Source: RGIG7213 sp045540335 (GTDB lineage: Bacteria > Bacillota > Clostridia > Oscillospirales > CAG-272). From it: a stretch of DNA of 64,000 nt. This document shows, in pieces, positions 60,629-64,000 of the stretch (positions within the stretch are counted from its first letter, which is position 1; each line of letters begins with the position of its first letter). The position numbers and the translations under genes are program-made. The notes beneath the pieces were generated by a model. That model was not told the origin of the DNA and did not search any database. It saw only the letters and a program-made list of their open reading frames with translations. Location: assembly GCA_045540335.1 (NCBI GenBank), contig JAZQHC010000037.1, positions 5,607 through 69,606 on the forward strand, written 5' to 3'.

Positions 60629-61951
60629 ATGAAAAAAATCAGAATCGGCGTTATGGGTGTTTACCGCGGTACGAGTATGATAAATTACTGCCGCGTTGCA
60701 GACAATGCAGAGCTTGTTGCTATCTGCGATAAATGGGAAGAGGGTATTGAAAAACATAAATTAAGCCATCCCGAAGAAAATATTACTTACTACACAAGCT
60801 TTGATGAATTTATCAATCATGATATGGATGCTGTGGTTCTTGCCAACTATGCAAACGAACACGCACCCTTTGCAATAAGATGCCTTAATAAGGGCTTGCA
60901 CGTTTTCAGCGAGGTTTTGCCCGTTCAAACGATGAAAGAAGCGGTAGAGCTTGTTGAAGCAGTTGAAAGATCCGGCAAGGTTTACGCATACGGCGAAAAC
61001 TATTGCTATATGCCCGGCCCGAAGGAAATGCGTAAGCTTTATAAAGAAGGCAAAATAGGCGAGTTTGAGTATGCAGAAGGCGAATACGTACATAACTGCG
61101 AGCCTATATGGCCCGGTATTTCTTACGGTGATCCCAAACACTGGAGAAATAATATGCACGCAAACTTCTATTGCACGCACTCTCTCGGTCCGATAGTTCA
61201 TATCACGGGTCTTCGCCCTGTTTCCGTTATAGGATTTGAAGGCACGAAGGCAGACCGCCGCAGACGTACGGGATGCAAGGGCGGCCAATTTGGTATTGAA
61301 ATGGTTACCTTCGAAAACGGTGGTATTGCAAAAAGCATCCACGGCGACCTTTATAAAAACTCCATTTGGTACAGTATGTACGGTTCAAAGGGCAGAATGG
61401 AAACGTCAAGAGAGGATGCTGCTATCGGCGCGTTTAACCACATATACGTAAACGCAGATAAATTTGATGGTGAATATGCACCCGAGAACGTTGAAAGCTA
61501 TAAGCCCGTAACAGAATTTCCCGCAGTTGACGCTTCGTTTGGCCACGGCGGATCTGATTATTATTCTATGTACAACTTCGTTGAAAAGATTCTCGGTAAC
61601 GAAAACGCCGATATTATCGACGTTTATGAAGCGATGGATATGGGCCTTTCAGGTATGTTTGCATACCGTTCCGTTCTTAAAGGCGGCGTTTCGGTAGAAA
61701 TACCCAATATGCGCGATAAGGCAACAAGGGAAAAATACAGAAACGATACGACCTGCACGATTCCCGAGGTTGCAGGTGATATGCTTATCCCCACGTTCTC
61801 TAAGGGTACACCCGAGATCCCTGCGGAGGTTTACGAAAAAATGAGAAAGCAATTCCAGGCAGAGCTTGCATCCGGCGAAGGCTACGTTGCCGCAGCATTT
61901 GCACAGGGAAGCACGGAAATGAAGAAAGAAGAACAAGAAGATGACAAATAA
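60629..61951 (+). CDS. Gfo/Idh/MocA family oxidoreductase (GH109-like length)
   Basis: From ATG 60629 the protein is 440 residues: KIRIGVMGVYRGTSMINYC as an altered dinucleotide motif, VVLANYANEHAPFAIRCLNKG, HVFSEVLPVQTMKEAVEL with Glu-Val in place of the usual Glu-Lys-Pro, ENYCYMPGPKEMRKLYKEGKIG and WPGISYGDPKHWR in the substrate domain. The missing family Lys and the longer C terminus recall NAD-dependent glycosidase-like members, but this is not proven. An upstream in-frame extension of 37 codons crosses the promoter and was rejected. It overlaps the acyltransferase gene by 11 bases. Confidence 0.82.
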   Translation: MKKIRIGVMGVYRGTSMINYCRVADNAELVAICDKWEEGIEKHKLSHPEENITYYTSFDEFINHDMDAVVLANYANEHAPFAIRCLNKGLHVFSEVLPVQTMKEAVELVEAVERSGKVYAYGENYCYMPGPKEMRKLYKEGKIGEFEYAEGEYVHNCEPIWPGISYGDPKHWRNNMHANFYCTHSLGPIVHITGLRPVSVIGFEGTKADRRRRTGCKGGQFGIEMVTFENGGIAKSIHGDLYKNSIWYSMYGSKGRMETSREDAAIGAFNHIYVNADKFDGEYAPENVESYKPVTEFPAVDASFGHGGSDYYSMYNFVEKILGNENADIIDVYEAMDMGLSGMFAYRSVLKGGVSVEIPNMRDKATREKYRNDTTCTIPEVAGDMLIPTFSKGTPEIPAEVYEKMRKQFQAELASGEGYVAAAFAQGSTEMKKEEQEDDK

Positions 61952-62624
61952 AGAGGAGATATTAAGATCCCTCTTTGCAGATGCTTCTGCGCAAGATATT
62001 GAAAGCCTTGCAATGTCGATCATATTAAATGATACATCACAATACTCACACCTTAAACGGTGTGAGTATTATTCTAACCGCTTAAAAAAATGCGGTAAGA
62101 ACGTAAGTATCGGCGTTGGTGTAAAAATAGTTAATCCCGAATATATTTCCATTGGAGATAACGTTACCGTTTCAGACGGTGTAACACTTATTGCCAGGGG
62201 CGAAAAGGGTATTGAAATAGGCGATGGCGTAATGCTTTGCGATAGGGTGTATATTGATACCGAACGGCCTGATGAGGGATACGTTAAAATAGGAAAAAAC
62301 GTTTATATCGGTACAGGAACGACGTTGTTCGGCCACGTTGGGCTTGAAATAGGCGACGATAGCCTTCTTGCACAAAATATAACGATAACGCCGTATTCGC
62401 ACATATTTACCGATCCTTGCCAAAATATAGCCTTGCAAGACGGTCATACCAGACGGGTTACAATAGGCAGGGATTGCTATATCGGTATGGGCGTGTGTAT
62501 TATGTATTCGGCAGATATCGGCGACGGGGCAGTTGTCGGCGCGGGCGCGACGGTGGTAAAACCTATACCGCCATATACGGTTGCGGTAGGAAATCCTGCC
62601 AAGGTTATTAAAGAAAGAAAATGA
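61941..62624 (+). CDS. Left-handed beta-helix (hexapeptide repeat) acyltransferase
   Basis: A 227-residue O-acetyltransferase-like protein. After an about 60-residue helical start, hexapeptide repeats run from GKNVSIGVGVKIVNPEYISIGDNVTVSDG to IGDGAVVGAGATVVKPIPPYTVAVGNPAKVIKERK. The N-terminal half contains a perfect 12-base-pair hairpin in the coding DNA (62041-62070). Partner sugar and acyl donor are unknown; coupling to a sugar dehydrogenase-like gene hints at carbohydrate modification. Confidence 0.85.
   Translation: MTNKEEILRSLFADASAQDIESLAMSIILNDTSQYSHLKRCEYYSNRLKKCGKNVSIGVGVKIVNPEYISIGDNVTVSDGVTLIARGEKGIEIGDGVMLCDRVYIDTERPDEGYVKIGKNVYIGTGTTLFGHVGLEIGDDSLLAQNITITPYSHIFTDPCQNIALQDGHTRRVTIGRDCYIGMGVCIMYSADIGDGAVVGAGATVVKPIPPYTVAVGNPAKVIKERK
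62041..62070. other. Perfect inverted repeat inside the acyltransferase gene
   Basis: Arms AATACTCACACC (62041-62052) and GGTGTGAGTATT (62059-62070) pair without mismatch around a 6-base loop, inside coding sequence for residues about 34-43. No T run follows on the plus strand beyond ATTATT, so terminator activity is doubtful. Confidence 0.7.
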
Positions 62625-63181
62625 TAATGAATGAATTGTTTTTAGCAAAAGGAAGACCGATTACGAAAGAAATGCGCTTGGCAGAGGAAATGAACTGCTA
62701 CGACTTTTTGGATCAAATCGGTGTAGAGTATTACAGGATCGATCATGAACCGGCAGAGAATATGGAGCTTTGCCGCCGTATAGACGAGACAATGGGGGCG
62801 CAAATGTGTAAAAATCTGTTTCTGTGTAACAGACAAATGACGGATTTTTACCTTCTTATGATGCCGGGCGACAAGCCGTTTAAAACAAAGCAGCTTTCAA
62901 AGCAGCTTGGTGTTTCAAGGCTTTCCTTCGGCAATGCAGAAAAAATGTACGAATATCTTAAAATAAGGCCCGGCGCAGTAAGCGTGCTTGGCTTGATGAA
63001 CGATACTGAAAATAACGTTCGCCTTCTCGTTGATGAAGATTTGCTTCAAAGCGAGTATATAGGCTGCCACCCGTGTGTTTGTACAAGCAGCTTGAAGCTT
63101 AAAACGTGCGACGTTTTCGGTATTATTGCCGAAAGGCTTGATCACGGCGTAACGGTAGTACGACTTGGTGATGAAGATTAA
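62621..63181 (+). CDS. Prolyl-tRNA deacylase ProX/YbaK-like protein
   Basis: A 186-residue YbaK-domain protein that probably clears alanine or cysteine mischarged onto tRNA-Pro. Visible are YYRIDHEPAENMEL, GAQMCKNLFLCNRQMTDFYLLMMPGDKPFKTKQLSKQLG (catalytic Lys in CKNLFL), RPGAVSVLGLMND and VDEDLLQSEYIGCHP. Length and motifs fit stand-alone ProX. The start at 62621 overlaps the previous stop (ATGA); an ATG two codons later is equally possible. No terminator is clear downstream apart from a weak ACAACA/TGTTGT stem at about 63197-63222. Confidence 0.87.
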   Translation: MIMNELFLAKGRPITKEMRLAEEMNCYDFLDQIGVEYYRIDHEPAENMELCRRIDETMGAQMCKNLFLCNRQMTDFYLLMMPGDKPFKTKQLSKQLGVSRLSFGNAEKMYEYLKIRPGAVSVLGLMNDTENNVRLLVDEDLLQSEYIGCHPCVCTSSLKLKTCDVFGIIAERLDHGVTVVRLGDED

Positions 63182-63243
63182 TTAAGACGAGAAAACAACA
63201 AAAAGTATTATTTTATCTGTTGTCCTTAACGGAGAATTAGCCG

Positions 63244-63288
63244 GCACAAAACTTCGGCAGAGAAAACAAGTTTTCTTCCGATTTGTGC
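63244..63288. repeat. Long hairpin immediately upstream of the RAYT gene
   Basis: Nested pairing: GCACAAA (63244-63250) with TTTGTGC (63282-63288), CGG with CCG, and AGAAAAC (63261-63267) with GTTTTCT (63270-63276). A TATAAT at 63289-63294 follows it directly. It resembles REP-like hairpins that RAYT proteins recognise, but only one copy is seen in this form. Confidence 0.55.
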
Positions 63289-63304
63289 TATAATGGGATG
63301 GGTG

Positions 63305-63845
63305 ATGAAAATGGATAACAAAAAAGAATTTCCGAAAAGAAAAGATATTCGCCTAAAGAATTATGATTATAGTTCTCCCGGTGCATATTTTGTAACCATC
63401 TGTACGGAAAACAGAAAGAATTACTTTTGGAACGGATCAATTGATCCGCAGATATTTCATTGGCGTTCCGTAGGGGCGAACTGTGTTCGCCCGCAAAGCC
63501 TGCCGTTATCCGATGTTGGCAATATCGTTTTAGACGAGTTAGAACGATGGAATCAAACATATCCTGCGGTATCACTACATTCCTATGTGATTATGCCGAA
63601 TCACCTACATATAATAGTTGTTATTTCTGCCGATGAATACGGGCGACCACAGGTCACCCCTACGGTGGAACGGATGGTAAAACAATTCAAAGGTGCGGCA
63701 ACAAAAAAAGATTGGTGCATCAATTTGGCAAAAATCCTATATTGAACACGTGATACGAAATAAAAAGGATTACGAAACCCGATCTAATTATATTTTCGAA
63801 AATCCGTTGCGATGGTACTACGATGAATTATATACAGAAGAATAG
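63305..63845 (+). pseudogene. REP-associated tyrosine transposase (RAYT), frameshifted
   Basis: The first frame encodes RLKNYDYSSPGAYFVTICTENRKNYFW and MPNHLHIIVV, the HUH-like His pair of Y1 transposases, then MVKQFKGAATKK. At a run of seven A (63703-63709) the frame is lost and stops at 63745. The next frame supplies the expected end: IGASIWQKSYIEHVIRN...NPLRWYYDELYTEE, stopping at 63845. Removing one A restores about 179 codons. The mid-region segment VGANCVRPQ...GRPQVTPT is typical for RAYT proteins of gut Firmicutes. The start among 63293, 63305 and 63311 is uncertain. Confidence 0.85.
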
Positions 63846-63884
63846 GGGTATGGGCATAACCCGATGCATTTGTAATACAAATGC
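63846..63884. repeat. Two hairpins immediately downstream of the RAYT gene
   Basis: GGGTAT (63846-63851) pairs with ATAACCC (63856-63862, one bulge), then GCATTTG (63866-63872) pairs with CAAATGC (63878-63884) around TAATA. Together with the upstream hairpin they bracket the transposase. Confidence 0.55.
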
Positions 63885-63915
63885 GAAACTAGCGAGATAA
63901 AGGATTGATATATCA

Positions 63916-64000
63916 ATGGCAAAAATTATATTATCATCATGCGACTTCAGGAATAGTGATTCCGCTAAATACATATATGACAATTTACCATGTCCGGTTG
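63916..64000 (+). CDS. Start of an unidentified gene (runs off the right edge)
   Basis: ATG 63916 follows AAAGGATT by seven bases. The 28 visible residues begin MAKIILSSCDFRNSDSAKYI. This opening resembles peptidase E-like (S51 / type-1 glutamine amidotransferase-like) proteins, but too little is visible to be sure. A 14-base palindrome (ATTGATATATCAAT) overlaps the ribosome site-to-start interval. Confidence 0.45.
   Translation, partial: MAKIILSSCDFRNSDSAKYIYDNLPCPV

Noticed and set aside
63703..63709. Programmed minus-one frameshift at A7 in the RAYT gene
   Set aside because: A minus-one slip enters a frame without the conserved C-terminal motifs; the needed shift is plus one.

Overview
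The window reads as chromosome of an uncultured, spore-forming Firmicute of the class Clostridia. Evidence: a spoIIGA-sigE pair, a CotJC-like manganese catalase, Gram-positive style ribosome sites and consensus sigma-A promoters, a T-box leader, an ECF vitamin transporter, the CdaA/CdaR c-di-AMP module, HemZ, and a ferredoxin-linked 2-oxoacid oxidoreductase of anaerobes. No rRNA, CRISPR array, prophage or conjugative element was seen; one tRNA (Thr, GGT) is present.

Layout. 1-1173: a truncated LytTR-type response regulator and a divergent small membrane protein. 1190-5690 (minus): operon of an ATPase, a four-subunit 2-oxoacid:ferredoxin oxidoreductase, then ispD-ispF. 5898-8545 (plus): CotJC-like protein and a 5'-nucleotidase lipoprotein. 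8616-10762: a tandem-hairpin array and a secreted lectin/EEP-hydrolase. 11005-13655: a T-box leader controlling an HTH-cupin-acyl-CoA synthetase fusion. 13730-17574: HTH membrane protein, ychF, tRNA-Thr, a Gfo/Idh oxidoreductase. 17571-19125 (minus): spoIIGA-sigE, divergent from a 2,312-residue cyclic beta-1,2-glucan synthase-like protein (19322-26260), which is followed by a 145-base palindromic element. 26415-31758 (minus): ptsH, then uvrC-ecfT-ecfAA-ecfS. 31936-35972 (minus): rimM-trmD, an O-antigen ligase-like protein and two DUF4330-like proteins. 36228-36883: a divergent HTH / broken SLOG pair around a palindromic operator. 37012-39548 (minus): plsY and an OmpR-type two-component system. 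39809-58542 (plus): a long run of housekeeping genes (cdaA, cdaR, recJ, relA, dtd, hemZ, a kinase, a pterin methyltransferase, an SAH/MTA deaminase, a flippase, mazG) ending in three glycosyltransferases. 58583-63181: Mrp, a radical SAM protein, a second Gfo/Idh oxidoreductase, a hexapeptide acyltransferase and a ProX-like deacylase. 63244-64000: a frameshifted REP-associated (RAYT) transposase flanked by hairpins, then the start of another gene.

How parts may work together. The most suggestive combination is an amino-acid-responsive T-box (probable specifier ATC, Ile) in front of an acyl-CoA synthetase, about 6 kb from a 2-oxoacid:ferredoxin oxidoreductase. Together these could activate branched short-chain acids and reductively carboxylate them to branched-chain 2-oxo acids; this is inference. 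Other points worth checking are 11-base-periodic direct repeats at both ends of the two-component operon, the structured repeats at 8616-8706 and 26272-26416, and the RAYT remnant that might be related to them.
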